Below, one piece after another: positions 1-7,133 of a DNA stretch of 9,330 nucleotides. The stretch covers positions 1 to 9,330 of the forward strand of contig JAEDEG010000105.1 in assembly GCA_016293435.1 (NCBI GenBank), in the 5' to 3' direction. Origin of the DNA: Clostridia bacterium (GTDB lineage Bacteria > Bacillota > Clostridia > UMGS1810). Each line of letters starts with the position of its first letter. Position 1 is the first letter of the stretch. Position numbers and translations under genes: made by a program. Below the pieces are notes generated by a model. That model was not told where the DNA came from, ran no database searches, and saw only the letters and a list, made by a program, of their open reading frames with translations.

Positions 1-37
1 TTAAATGTCACCCGCCGCCTATAGAGGCGGGTGACAT
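1..37 (-). terminator. Likely intrinsic terminator of gene E
   Basis: Seventeen bases after the stop of gene E, the minus strand forms a perfect 12-bp GC-rich stem, ATGTCACCCGCC (37-26) with GGCGGGTGACAT (16-5). An alternative pairing adds a 3-base bulge. It is followed by TTAA and then the window edge, so the T tract cannot be judged. Position and stem strength favour a terminator. Confidence 0.7.
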
Positions 38-54
38 CTTAATTTAGTTATAAA

Positions 55-1989
55 TTATTTAATAAGCAATACAACCGGGTAAAGGGGTTCAACCCTCACA
101 TCTACACAATATTTGTCGTCTGCTTTCCGAGTCCAATTAAGACCGGATTCACTGCCGTCGGAATTAATAAGCGTGATTTGCTGCGGTTTGTCTTTGAGAT
201 ATAAATCCAGCTGTTCCAGCGGATCATATGACAAATTAAACACCGCCGTGAGAAGCCTGCCGTCTTTGATGTACCCGGCTCTCATACAAATTTCATTGTC
301 ACCGTCATAATACACCGGCAGAGCATCGGCACGGGAGAGCAAATCAACAAACTGCTTTTTGCGGGTTTCGTTGAGAAAAGCAAAGCCCTCGGTATAGGTG
401 AACTCTGCTCTCGGCTCGCCGCAATATACAACAGAGATTTTTGAGTTGTCGCGAGGATAAACAGTTACTGCGGGAGATATGATTTTTGCAGCTTCTCTTT
501 CTTTAGCATAGTTATAGGAAAGCACCTCTGTCTTGTCATCTGCCAAAGTCAGACGTCTGGCATTTTTCTGGACGGTACACACGCATCCGATGGTACCGTC
601 AAAGGTTTCACCGTTAATGACAACACCGTCAAAATCGGAAACCTCAACCCCTATAAGCTTGCCGTAGCCTCTGTCTATGAGATCTTCCGCAGGCTCCCAC
701 GACATAAACACAGAACCTTTGAAAGCTTCTTCAATCTGGCTTTTGGTCATATCCTTAACTATATCGCCTTCCAAAAAAGCGGCACCGGTGTTTTGCTCGG
801 AATAGTAAAACGGTATGCCCATACGCTCAAGAACGCAACCCACCCAGTCGTTGCGGTGATAAGACCAAATCTCATCTTTGCTAAAGCTATGATGCTTCTG
901 TTCAATGAACATCGAATTTGCACCGACCCATCTGATATCCCGGCTAAGCTCCGACACCTTATCATAGAAGGAAATGTGCTTGGCTAAAATATCTCTATAT
1001 GCCTTGCCGCTGGCAAGCTCATTGTCACAAAAGCGAGTTATCCAGTGCTTGGCACCCATAAGCCCGTCAAGCATTGATGCAGTATAGTGAGCATGGAGAT
1101 AGCGGGCATTCTTTGCATAGCGGTTGAAGGGAACAGTATCTGTTTCGGCCAAAACAATGTCAATGCCGTTTTTTTTGAGCTTAGAAGAGCACACACAGGC
1201 GCGTCTCATGGTATCGCTAAAGCCGCGTACAGTGATTGGCGCATATGTGCCGTTGGGCACTCTGACTATTGTGGGATTGCCTTTTCCGGCAAAAATGGGG
1301 TTGGTGTATATGACAGAATCACATTCGTCACCGCTGGTGCAGTTAATACCCTGAATTGTGGGATCGACGCTGTCTATGGCTTCTCTCATTTCGGTTACAA
1401 ATTTAACAAGCGAGTCGCGCTGCATATTGATATATTCCATTGTAATCGGATCGTCATCGTTATGGGTTTTGAAATATGTATACATCTCCTCCCTTGTCAT
1501 ATCAAGACCGGTTCTCTTTTTAAATTCTGCCATGTGAAGAGGACACACACAGCCTCTGCCCGGTCTCATGATAAGGCGTACATCGTCATCAAGCATTATG
1601 GCACCCGGACGCTCCGTCGCTATCCGACGGACAACCTCCTTAAAATGAGCCACAAAATTTTTGTCTTCGGGGCACCATGCATTGATGGCTTCTCCATCGG
1701 TCAGATAAACAATTCTTTGAAAGGGAGCGGGAACCAGGCTATAGTCATGACCCAAGGATGCCTGAATAAGCACACCGGTTTTTACTCCGAGAGGCTCCAG
1801 TGCATCACGATAGCGTGCATAGAGCTTACACTGCTTTTCTGCTTTGTTCCACACAGGTGTTCCCTCGGGAACGAGGACCATCTTAAAAAGGGGCATTGTG
1901 CTTATGCCGCGCTCATACTGGTCTTTGATGTCTGCACACACATCTTCAAAACAATTTTCTGCCAAAGGCACTATAGAGTATGTATACAT
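55..1989 (-). CDS. Putative cytoplasmic glycoside hydrolase: TIM-barrel N-terminal half with beta-galactosidase (GH42)-like trimerisation and C-terminal domains
   Basis: The 644-aa frame starts at an ATG with a GGAGGG site and has no signal peptide or membrane segment, so the product should be cytoplasmic. Residues about 30-320 alternate strands and helices as in a TIM barrel: KMVLVPEGTPVWN, VKTGVLIQASLG, GAIMLDDDVRL, IVRVPNGTY, IDIVLAETDTVPFN and AKHWITRF. Residues about 385-450 resemble the trimerisation domain of GH42-like enzymes (EEAFKGSVFMSWEPAEDLID, then RGYGKLIGVEV). Residues about 565-644 look like the closing beta-sandwich (LLTAVFNLSYDPLEQLDLYL). The clan GH-A Asn-Glu acid/base pair is not evident; an Asp cluster (134-136) and Glu282 are the best acidic candidates. 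A GCVCPLHM cluster (146-153) may bind metal or be structural. It probably trims oligosaccharides released by the secreted proteins upstream. The exact family and substrate are not recognised. Confidence 0.85.
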   Translation of the reverse strand: MYTYSIVPLAENCFEDVCADIKDQYERGISTMPLFKMVLVPEGTPVWNKAEKQCKLYARYRDALEPLGVKTGVLIQASLGHDYSLVPAPFQRIVYLTDGEAINAWCPEDKNFVAHFKEVVRRIATERPGAIMLDDDVRLIMRPGRGCVCPLHMAEFKKRTGLDMTREEMYTYFKTHNDDDPITMEYINMQRDSLVKFVTEMREAIDSVDPTIQGINCTSGDECDSVIYTNPIFAGKGNPTIVRVPNGTYAPITVRGFSDTMRRACVCSSKLKKNGIDIVLAETDTVPFNRYAKNARYLHAHYTASMLDGLMGAKHWITRFCDNELASGKAYRDILAKHISFYDKVSELSRDIRWVGANSMFIEQKHHSFSKDEIWSYHRNDWVGCVLERMGIPFYYSEQNTGAAFLEGDIVKDMTKSQIEEAFKGSVFMSWEPAEDLIDRGYGKLIGVEVSDFDGVVINGETFDGTIGCVCTVQKNARRLTLADDKTEVLSYNYAKEREAAKIISPAVTVYPRDNSKISVVYCGEPRAEFTYTEGFAFLNETRKKQFVDLLSRADALPVYYDGDNEICMRAGYIKDGRLLTAVFNLSYDPLEQLDLYLKDKPQQITLINSDGSESGLNWTRKADDKYCVDVRVEPLYPVVLLIK

Positions 1990-1998
1990 GTTAACTTA

Positions 1999-2004
1999 CC
2001 CTCC
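1999..2004 (-). promoter_or_regulatory. Ribosome binding site of gene E
   Basis: GGAGGG on the minus strand lies 9 bases before the ATG at 1989 and supports that start. Confidence 0.8.
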
Positions 2005-2060
2005 GTTTTTGATTGCATTTACCGCTTATAACCTGCTTCGACGGTATTGCGGATTTTTAC

Positions 2061-2106
2061 TAATTATAACAAAATCGTGAGCCCTTGTAAACACAAAAGC
2101 TCACGA
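2061..2106 (-). terminator. Intrinsic terminator of the gene C-D transcript
   Basis: Nineteen bases after the stop of gene D, the minus strand has TCGTGAGC (2106-2099) pairing with GCTCACGA (2082-2075). The stem continues inward through two U-G pairs and UUGU/ACAA to a GUUU loop, for 14 pairs in all. It is followed at once by TTTTGTTATAATT. This is a convincing Rho-independent terminator. Confidence 0.85.
2063..2091 (-). promoter_or_regulatory. Near-consensus sigma-A promoter of gene E, nested in the terminator of gene D
   Basis: On the minus strand TTTACA (2091-2086) is followed after exactly 17 bases by a perfect TATAAT (2068-2063). The -35 box lies in the loop side of the terminator hairpin and the -10 box in its T-rich tail. 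Transcription would start near 2056, giving a 5' leader of about 67 bases before the ATG of gene E. The leader shows no riboswitch I can recognise. Gene E can thus be expressed apart from the upstream genes. Confidence 0.75.
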
Positions 2107-2124
2107 AAATTTTTCGAAAATCTG

Positions 2125-4035
2125 TTATTTCCAGCTTGCGATATCTGTTACCGCGGGCACCGAGTCAGGTGCAGTCTGATTTGAAGCAATAGGTATCATA
2201 TATATTGAAATTTTCTGACTGCCCTCTACGCCGGAGAGTTTTAGCTGAAGCTTATCATACCAGCCGGTGTTCATAGTATTTTTTGCACCGCTTGCCACGT
2301 TTTCTTCCCATTCGTTGGGATTGGGAGAAGTGCTCATGGGACAAGCCTCTGCAATCTCGAATGTTCCCTCGCCCTCGAGAATGCCTACCCACACCTTTTT
2401 GTTTTCGCGGGTAATTACAGCACTTTTGCCATCGGCGGCAACTGCACCATATGCACTTGACGGACCTGCTGCAAAGGTCATGCTCCAATATACGTCGGAG
2501 ACAGATTTGAGATTAAGCTCATCCTGAACAATAATAGATCCGTTTGTACGGTTAAAATACAATCCTCTCTTTGCCGCCACTACATCATCGGCATAGGTAT
2601 CGGTAAGGTCAATTACTGCAAAGCCGTAGTCCGCCGCTGTTTTATATTTTGTCATTTTTGCCTGAGCAAACGGGTTTTGGTCTGCACCGGCATCGGGATT
2701 GATAACCAAAGTGTTGTGACTTTCGGCGCGGTTTCGGTAATAACCCCAACGGTTTTTCTCTGTATTGAGATTGGTTGTCCAAACATATGCACCGCTGTAG
2801 TCCTGCTGACCTTCATCACAGGCAAAGCGCATACCGTAGGCATCGTATACAAAGCTGCCCGCGTCAAGCTGACAGTGGGTGTCGCCGTTATAACCGCCGT
2901 GGAAGCCTGCAAACGCAAGATCGTCACCAAAGAAACCGTTACGGAAGGTAGCCGTTTCGTTTGCGGCAAAGAATCTGTCCATGGATGCTGAGTTTAAATC
3001 GAAGCTTGTGTTTAAAGCGTCATACCAAAGAACATCCCATACCTGAGCTGTGCCTTCAGTTTTTTGGAGCTGCATTGCACGGTAGGCTGCATAAAAATCA
3101 CTGCCGCCGCGCTTTGAACGGAGAAAAAGACCGGGGAAGTTTATTAATGCTTCGCCGCCGTCACCATAGTTAAATACAGATCTGCCTCCGGAAATGTAGA
3201 TTATATAATCACAAAAGGCATTTGTTCGGGGATTGGAGCCGTAGCCATAGTCGGTGCCGAGGGCTGTGCGCATTGCCTCGGTTGCAGGATAGTAATAACT
3301 CATAGCGTATCTGCCGTATTCCGGACTTTCGTACCACGAGCCGTCGATACCGAATTTGCAAATGGCACCCTGCATACTTTGCAAAGAAAGAGATACAACC
3401 TCTGCGGCTGTTGTCTTGTATTCTTCGATGTCTGCCACCGCAAGAGCACCCATGATTGCCGCACTGTTGCACACAAAATTCCAATTGGTCTTATTGCCTG
3501 TCCAATTAAAATTGCAGTAGGGAGACCGGTGCTGATTGTAGGCAGGAATCACGCCTTTTTCCATAATTGCAGCTGCAATTGTGGATTTTTGGGTGTCGGT
3601 AAGGTCGTTATAGAGCCAGTCGTAGCCGATTGCCATACCAAACATTATTCCGGCAGTATCAAGAAAATGACCTTTGGGATTCCAATCGTCAAAGGAAGCC
3701 GCATTCATCATTTCCAAAATTGCTCTGTCACGGTAGGCAGATGTCCCCGTTAGCTTGTATGCAAAGGCAGACGTTATGATATTGCTGTTAATTGTGACGG
3801 CATCGGCAATGCGTATGCCATCATCGATGTCTGAAGTGGGCATTTCGCTTGATGCAATTTCACCGGCGTCTGTATTTACATCAGCAATATATCCTGCAAG
3901 CACCGTGTCGTTATCCGCTGATGCTCTGATTGAGTCAAAGTCTGAACTATCACCTACAAGAAGGCGCGGATGGGATGCTCCTTCTGCAAGATTTGCAGAA
4001 AGAGCAGCCTCTATATCACTTCCTGTAGGACTTAA
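2125..4035 (-). CDS. Heparinase II/III-family polysaccharide lyase; frame continues from gene C by an apparent -1 shift
   Basis: The frame gives 636 aa counted from the junction TTA codon at 4035. Its first possible start is GTG 3903, but conserved family sequence (HPRLLVGD, then FDSIRASADND) lies upstream of it with no start codon, no SD and no signal peptide. The N-terminal two-thirds is an alpha/alpha-toroid type helical region with W-rich segments (GMAIGYDWLYNDLTD; NKTNWNFVCNSAA about 181-193; ESPEYGRYAMSYYYP about 236-250). The C-terminal beta-sandwich carries the family signature around GDTHCQLDAGSFVYDAYG (about 384-401) and ESHNTLVIN (about 438-446). The family cleaves acidic polysaccharides by beta-elimination using His, Tyr and Asn or Glu. 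Candidates here are N and W in NKTNW, the Tyr cluster near 241-248, His in DTHC and His in ESHN. Substrate and exact PL family cannot be told. A strong terminator follows the stop. Confidence 0.88.
   Translation of the reverse strand, partial: LSPTGSDIEAALSANLAEGASHPRLLVGDSSDFDSIRASADNDTVLAGYIADVNTDAGEIASSEMPTSDIDDGIRIADAVTINSNIITSAFAYKLTGTSAYRDRAILEMMNAASFDDWNPKGHFLDTAGIMFGMAIGYDWLYNDLTDTQKSTIAAAIMEKGVIPAYNQHRSPYCNFNWTGNKTNWNFVCNSAAIMGALAVADIEEYKTTAAEVVSLSLQSMQGAICKFGIDGSWYESPEYGRYAMSYYYPATEAMRTALGTDYGYGSNPRTNAFCDYIIYISGGRSVFNYGDGGEALINFPGLFLRSKRGGSDFYAAYRAMQLQKTEGTAQVWDVLWYDALNTSFDLNSASMDRFFAANETATFRNGFFGDDLAFAGFHGGYNGDTHCQLDAGSFVYDAYGMRFACDEGQQDYSGAYVWTTNLNTEKNRWGYYRNRAESHNTLVINPDAGADQNPFAQAKMTKYKTAADYGFAVIDLTDTYADDVVAAKRGLYFNRTNGSIIVQDELNLKSVSDVYWSMTFAAGPSSAYGAVAADGKSAVITRENKKVWVGILEGEGTFEIAEACPMSTSPNPNEWEENVASGAKNTMNTGWYDKLQLKLSGVEGSQKISIYMIPIASNQTAPDSVPAVTDIASWK
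3976..4006 (-). other. Stem-loop of 14 pairs just downstream of the C/D frame junction
   Basis: On the minus strand TGCTCTTTCTGCAA (4006-3993) pairs with TTGCAGAAGGAGCA (3989-3976) around a 3-base loop, with a single G-U pair. In the plus sense the same position is a mismatch, so the fold is best in the mRNA. It starts 28 bases after the heptamer, further than the usual 5-9 base spacing of frameshift stimulators, and no T tract follows, so it is not a terminator. It lies in coding sequence for a linker and may be coincidental. Confidence 0.4.
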
Positions 4036-6971
4036 AAATTTGTAGATGAAACTGTGAGCTCTGCATCATCCGCAAGAGGCTTTACACCTGATACTGCATT
4101 CCAAAGAAACGCCTTAACGCTCTGTATTGCGCTGTTTGTAACATCAATAGATACACTGTAGTCTGCGTCAGTATAGCCGCCATAGAAGCAAGCTGCATTG
4201 AAAGCATTTGAATTTATTGAAACAAGCTTTTTGCCTTCGTATACTGCAATGATGAGTTCTCCGGCAGTAGGCGTTGTTTCGTCGGAATTTACAACATGTA
4301 CGGTGGCGGTGATTGTACCGTCAACCGTTTCTGTGCCTTCAACACTAAAGGTAATGGGCGAAACAGAATCTACAACATAAGTATATTTTGCTGTTGCAAG
4401 ACCGTCGGCAGATGTAACTTCGAGGTACACACCGTGGGCAAGTGCAGCCTGAGTGTCTGTGATTTCATTGCCGGCTGCGTCGTATGCTTTGATTGTGCCG
4501 TGTGAAGTAACCAAATTAAGCACATCTGCTACCGTTGCAAGCTCTGTGGCAATTATACCGCCTGTCGCACCTGCTTTGACAACAACACTGTTTGAAGAAG
4601 ATGTGAGATCGGCAATCTTCTCTTCATCGTAGAAATCTACACTTGAATCTATTTCGTACCACTTGATATCGTCATAGTATGTAATACACTCTTTTTCGGA
4701 TTTTTGCATTTGGAATCTGATATCATAAATTTTAACAATCGGATCTTCAAACACTTTTTCTGCGCATTTTATACCATTGATGTAGATTGTCATTTTGTTG
4801 CCGGGAATGTCTGTTACAACAATCACGCGGTACCACCGGTCAAGATTGTATGCGCCAAGGGCTTCATCATTAAAATAGATAAGACCGTCTGTTTCAAATG
4901 CTACAGGGATAGCATTTGTAAAGTTCCAGTTGGAGCTTTCATTTTTGGTTGACTCATTGGGTCCATAGAAAATAAGCTTTGATGCTGTGAGCTTATCCGG
5001 CTTTTTGACAGAAAATTCTACCACGGTTTTGCCTGTTGTGCCGGCAGCAAGGTTTTTGCCGAAGAAGGGGTGTGAATTGAAATTTTTGGAATACATCTTC
5101 ATTATCTCGTCATCACCGTCGGCAATGATTTCATAATATGCACCTTCGCCGGTTTCTTCGTTATATCCGAGACCGTTGCGTGTGATAGTCAAGCCTGCCG
5201 CTGCCGCCTGACCGTCACCGTTATTGTAGTCAGATACTCTTGTTCCGGTGAGACCTGTGAAATCATCATCTACAAAGGTCTGAACAATACAATCTCTGCC
5301 AACAACATCATAGTAGCTGTAGGTTACGCCATCTGCTGCAAGCACGGCAACACGATCACCCACCTGAACTGCATCGGTGTCTGCTCTGGTGAGGAAGGTT
5401 TCACAATCTACCACACCTGCCACAGTGCCTCCGTTGGATGCTGTGAGCTTTGCGAGAAATTCTGCAACTGTACCTTCAATAGCAGAAACTGTTTTGCTGT
5501 CGTTATTAACGCTTAAGCCGTTTGCCGAAAGAGATACTGCGCTGTTTGAAGGATCATATGTCCCGGAATAAATTTTGAGATCGTCATAGTATCTGCTGTT
5601 ACCGTAAATTCTGAGCACGAGTGTACTTCCTTCTTTGATATTTGCTACCGCACCCTGATTAACAACCTTTTCACCGTTCATATACAAATCATATTTCTGA
5701 TTTGCGGCATCTATAACGTATGCAAGGTGATACCACTTGCCGGTTTCGTAGGTTTTGGAGGTATTGTTCAGCTTGTTTGAGCCCTGGAAAAAGCCCATAT
5801 TGGTGTTGCTTGTGCTCACACCTATGTAGCCCCAGTTGGATTCTGTAACAAGAGTGTTAAATTCGATTGTGGATATTCCATAGAGTGTAACATCTCTTCT
5901 GAAATATGAATCTTTCGTGCCCGTGAGAGCACTTATGTCATCAGAAGCCTTACCGCCAATGCCTGCTCGTGTACCGCCTGCACATAAATATTCACCTACA
6001 GCCAAATTAGGCCAGCCTGTGAGAGATTCGATAATACCTACAGAGTTAAAGTTCTGACTGTAGGAAGCGGTTTTTTGAATGCCTACTGTGTAATATGAGT
6101 AGGTTATGCCGTCAGCTGCGCAAAGAACAATAGCATCACCGTCTTCTACCAAGCCTTCTGTTTTGGTAAGATAGGTATCGCCGTCCATAACACCGACAAT
6201 GCATGCACCGGACGATACAGTAAGCTTATTATGAACATCAGCCACTTCAGTTTCTGAAAATGCAACGGTTTTTTGGGATTCATCAACAGTAATACCGTTG
6301 CCGCTTATCAAAGATGCTGTTGCATTTGATGGGTCATATGTACCGCTGTAGTATTTGATATCGTCAAGATAAATCGGATATTCGTCGTTAGCTCCGTTAC
6401 TTAAAAACCTGAACTCGGTTTCAGCACCGTTGGCAATAGTATGAGCGGCACCTTCTTTATATAGAGTACCGTTTATATAGATATTGTAGGTTCCGTTTGC
6501 ACAGTCAAATTCGTATACAAAGTGATTCCAGTGGTCATTGTTCACAACTTTGGTATCCCACCTGTTTTGACTATAGGAACCGCTCTTGTGAAGAATTTCG
6601 TTGTTAATAAGAGCGCCCTTTATGGTAAATTTGAACTGTTTATATTCACTTGCACTGCTTACAGCACCGGGGAACATAACGTCAAATTCGATAACAACGT
6701 TGTCCTTCATGGTAAATTTGTTCATGAAGTAGCCTGAGCCTGTGAGCTTCAAGCTCTGGTCGGAAGCTTCTCTGCCTCCGATGCCGTATACCCATGAGCC
6801 TCCGCCCGAGACAAGAGAGCCGTCACTTAGGCTTATCCAATTTGAGACATCCTCAGTCTGACCGGTAAAGGTCATGTGATAACCGTCGGGTGCTGCCGCT
6901 AAAGCAGGGACGGTCACAAGACCTGCGATCATGGCTGCACTTAGCAATACTGCCAAAAATTTTTTTAACAC
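4032..6971 (-). CDS. Secreted protein with three LamG-like/beta-domain units; probably the N-terminal part of a frameshifted lyase fusion with gene D
   Basis: The frame gives 979 aa from a GTG start with AAGGAG upstream. A signal peptide is plain (LKKFLAVLLSAAMIAGLV, likely cleaved after ALA at 24-26). Three concanavalin/LamG-like beta-sandwiches follow at about 30-210, 303-470 and 563-772. Each has a WNHFVYEF or WYHLAYVID-type strand, an IYINGT or LYMNGE hairpin and a closing YLDDIKYY or YYDDLKIY. After each comes a small beta-domain of about 90 aa ending in AADGVTYSYY or a variant, a linker type seen in many Firmicutes surface enzymes. Residues 871-979 hold a module also ending gene B (IIAVYEGKKLVSIN, VKAFLWNAV, then KPL). 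No catalytic residues are recognised, so glycan binding is the likely role. The TAA stop lies in a possible -1 slippage sequence leading straight into the lyase frame of gene D. Confidence 0.9.
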   Translation of the reverse strand: MLKKFLAVLLSAAMIAGLVTVPALAAAPDGYHMTFTGQTEDVSNWISLSDGSLVSGGGSWVYGIGGREASDQSLKLTGSGYFMNKFTMKDNVVIEFDVMFPGAVSSASEYKQFKFTIKGALINNEILHKSGSYSQNRWDTKVVNNDHWNHFVYEFDCANGTYNIYINGTLYKEGAAHTIANGAETEFRFLSNGANDEYPIYLDDIKYYSGTYDPSNATASLISGNGITVDESQKTVAFSETEVADVHNKLTVSSGACIVGVMDGDTYLTKTEGLVEDGDAIVLCAADGITYSYYTVGIQKTASYSQNFNSVGIIESLTGWPNLAVGEYLCAGGTRAGIGGKASDDISALTGTKDSYFRRDVTLYGISTIEFNTLVTESNWGYIGVSTSNTNMGFFQGSNKLNNTSKTYETGKWYHLAYVIDAANQKYDLYMNGEKVVNQGAVANIKEGSTLVLRIYGNSRYYDDLKIYSGTYDPSNSAVSLSANGLSVNNDSKTVSAIEGTVAEFLAKLTASNGGTVAGVVDCETFLTRADTDAVQVGDRVAVLAADGVTYSYYDVVGRDCIVQTFVDDDFTGLTGTRVSDYNNGDGQAAAAGLTITRNGLGYNEETGEGAYYEIIADGDDEIMKMYSKNFNSHPFFGKNLAAGTTGKTVVEFSVKKPDKLTASKLIFYGPNESTKNESSNWNFTNAIPVAFETDGLIYFNDEALGAYNLDRWYRVIVVTDIPGNKMTIYINGIKCAEKVFEDPIVKIYDIRFQMQKSEKECITYYDDIKWYEIDSSVDFYDEEKIADLTSSSNSVVVKAGATGGIIATELATVADVLNLVTSHGTIKAYDAAGNEITDTQAALAHGVYLEVTSADGLATAKYTYVVDSVSPITFSVEGTETVDGTITATVHVVNSDETTPTAGELIIAVYEGKKLVSINSNAFNAACFYGGYTDADYSVSIDVTNSAIQSVKAFLWNAVSGVKPLADDAELTVSSTNF
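4035..4041 (-). other. Candidate -1 frameshift (slippery) heptamer at the stop of gene C
   Basis: In the frame of gene C the minus strand reads ACA AAT TTT TAA. The heptamer A_AAT_TTT fits the X_XXY_YYZ rule. Slipping back one base gives AAA TTT TTA AGT CCT, which is exactly the open frame of gene D. The frame of D is closed upstream by TGA at 4068-4066, so a shift must occur within 4065-4032, and this is the only good slippery site there. The same result would follow if a T had been lost from the T5 run (4038-4034). Programmed slippage is inferred; the geometry is read directly. Confidence 0.5.
4368..6359 (-). repeat. Three diverged tandem copies of a ~90-aa beta-domain inside gene C
   Basis: The copies lie at 6081-6359 (residues 205-297), 5298-5579 (465-558) and 4368-4667 (769-868). 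Copies 1 and 2 are close: both open with SGTYDPSN, continue through a KLT strand, and end in AADG(I/V)TYSYY. Copy 3 is degenerate, keeping a TVADVLNLVTSHGTI segment and a SADGLATAKYTY ending. Each copy follows one LamG-like domain, so the unit of duplication is LamG plus linker, about 260 aa. The repeat is visible in protein; DNA identity is patchy, which points to an old duplication. Confidence 0.75.
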
Positions 6972-6981
6972 AATAAAACAT

Positions 6982-6987
6982 CTCCTT
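6982..6987 (-). promoter_or_regulatory. Ribosome binding site of gene C, setting a GTG start
   Basis: AAGGAG on the minus strand lies 10 bases before the GTG at 6971. It is the only SD-like sequence nearby. An ATG at 6981 is out of frame and directly abuts the SD, so GTG 6971 is the start. Confidence 0.8.
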
Positions 6988-7027
6988 TTTTTATTTTGGT
7001 ATATGGGGTTTATTCCAAATACATTTT

Positions 7028-7056
7028 ATATTAAACAGAAACGAAAACCTTTTGAA
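7028..7056 (-). promoter_or_regulatory. Weak candidate sigma-A promoter for gene C
   Basis: On the minus strand TTCAAA (7056-7051) is followed after 17 bases by TAATAT (7033-7028). Each box matches consensus at 4 of 6 positions. An overlapping TATAAA (7030-7025) could serve as an alternative -10 but has no matching -35. The 162-bp gap is AT-rich, so chance matches are likely. Gene C could instead be transcribed through from gene B. Confidence 0.3.
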
Positions 7057-7076
7057 GTATATTTTAACCGAGATGC

Positions 7077-7117
7077 TTGTTGTGTATGTAATACACAACA
7101 AAAGGATATATCCTTTT
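7077..7117. repeat. Two adjoining perfect palindromes between genes B and C; possible operator
   Basis: Bases 7077-7086 (TTGTTGTGTA) and 7092-7101 (TACACAACAA) form a perfect 10-bp inverted repeat around a 5-base centre. Directly adjoining, 7100-7117 (AAAAGGATATATCCTTTT) is an 18-bp perfect palindrome. On the minus strand the larger hairpin is followed by GCATCTCGG, not a T tract, so it is not a standard intrinsic terminator. The 18-bp element does end in four T on either strand and could be a weak one. Its place about 20 bp upstream of the candidate -35 box of gene C would suit a regulator binding site. The symmetry is certain; the function is inferred. Confidence 0.6.
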
Positions 7118-7133
7118 CCGTTTAATTTTTAAT

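Noticed and set aside
1087..2031. A 314-codon open frame on the plus strand
   Set aside because: It lies fully opposite gene E, has no SD, is rich in Cys and His with no domain pattern, and is the antisense shadow of a clear coding frame.
3901..3903. GTG as the true start of the lyase gene
   Set aside because: No SD, no signal peptide, and conserved family sequence lies upstream in the same frame.
2267..4045. Several plus-strand frames of 70-124 codons opposite the lyase, and minus-strand frames of 77-105 codons in other phases
   Set aside because: They overlap strongly conserved lyase sequence, lack start signals and have shadow-like composition.
6979..6981. ATG close to the start of gene C
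   Set aside because: It is out of frame with the signal peptide and directly abuts the SD.
7077..7101. Standard intrinsic terminator for gene B
   Set aside because: The hairpin is AT-rich and followed by GCATCTCGG on the transcribed strand, with no T tract.
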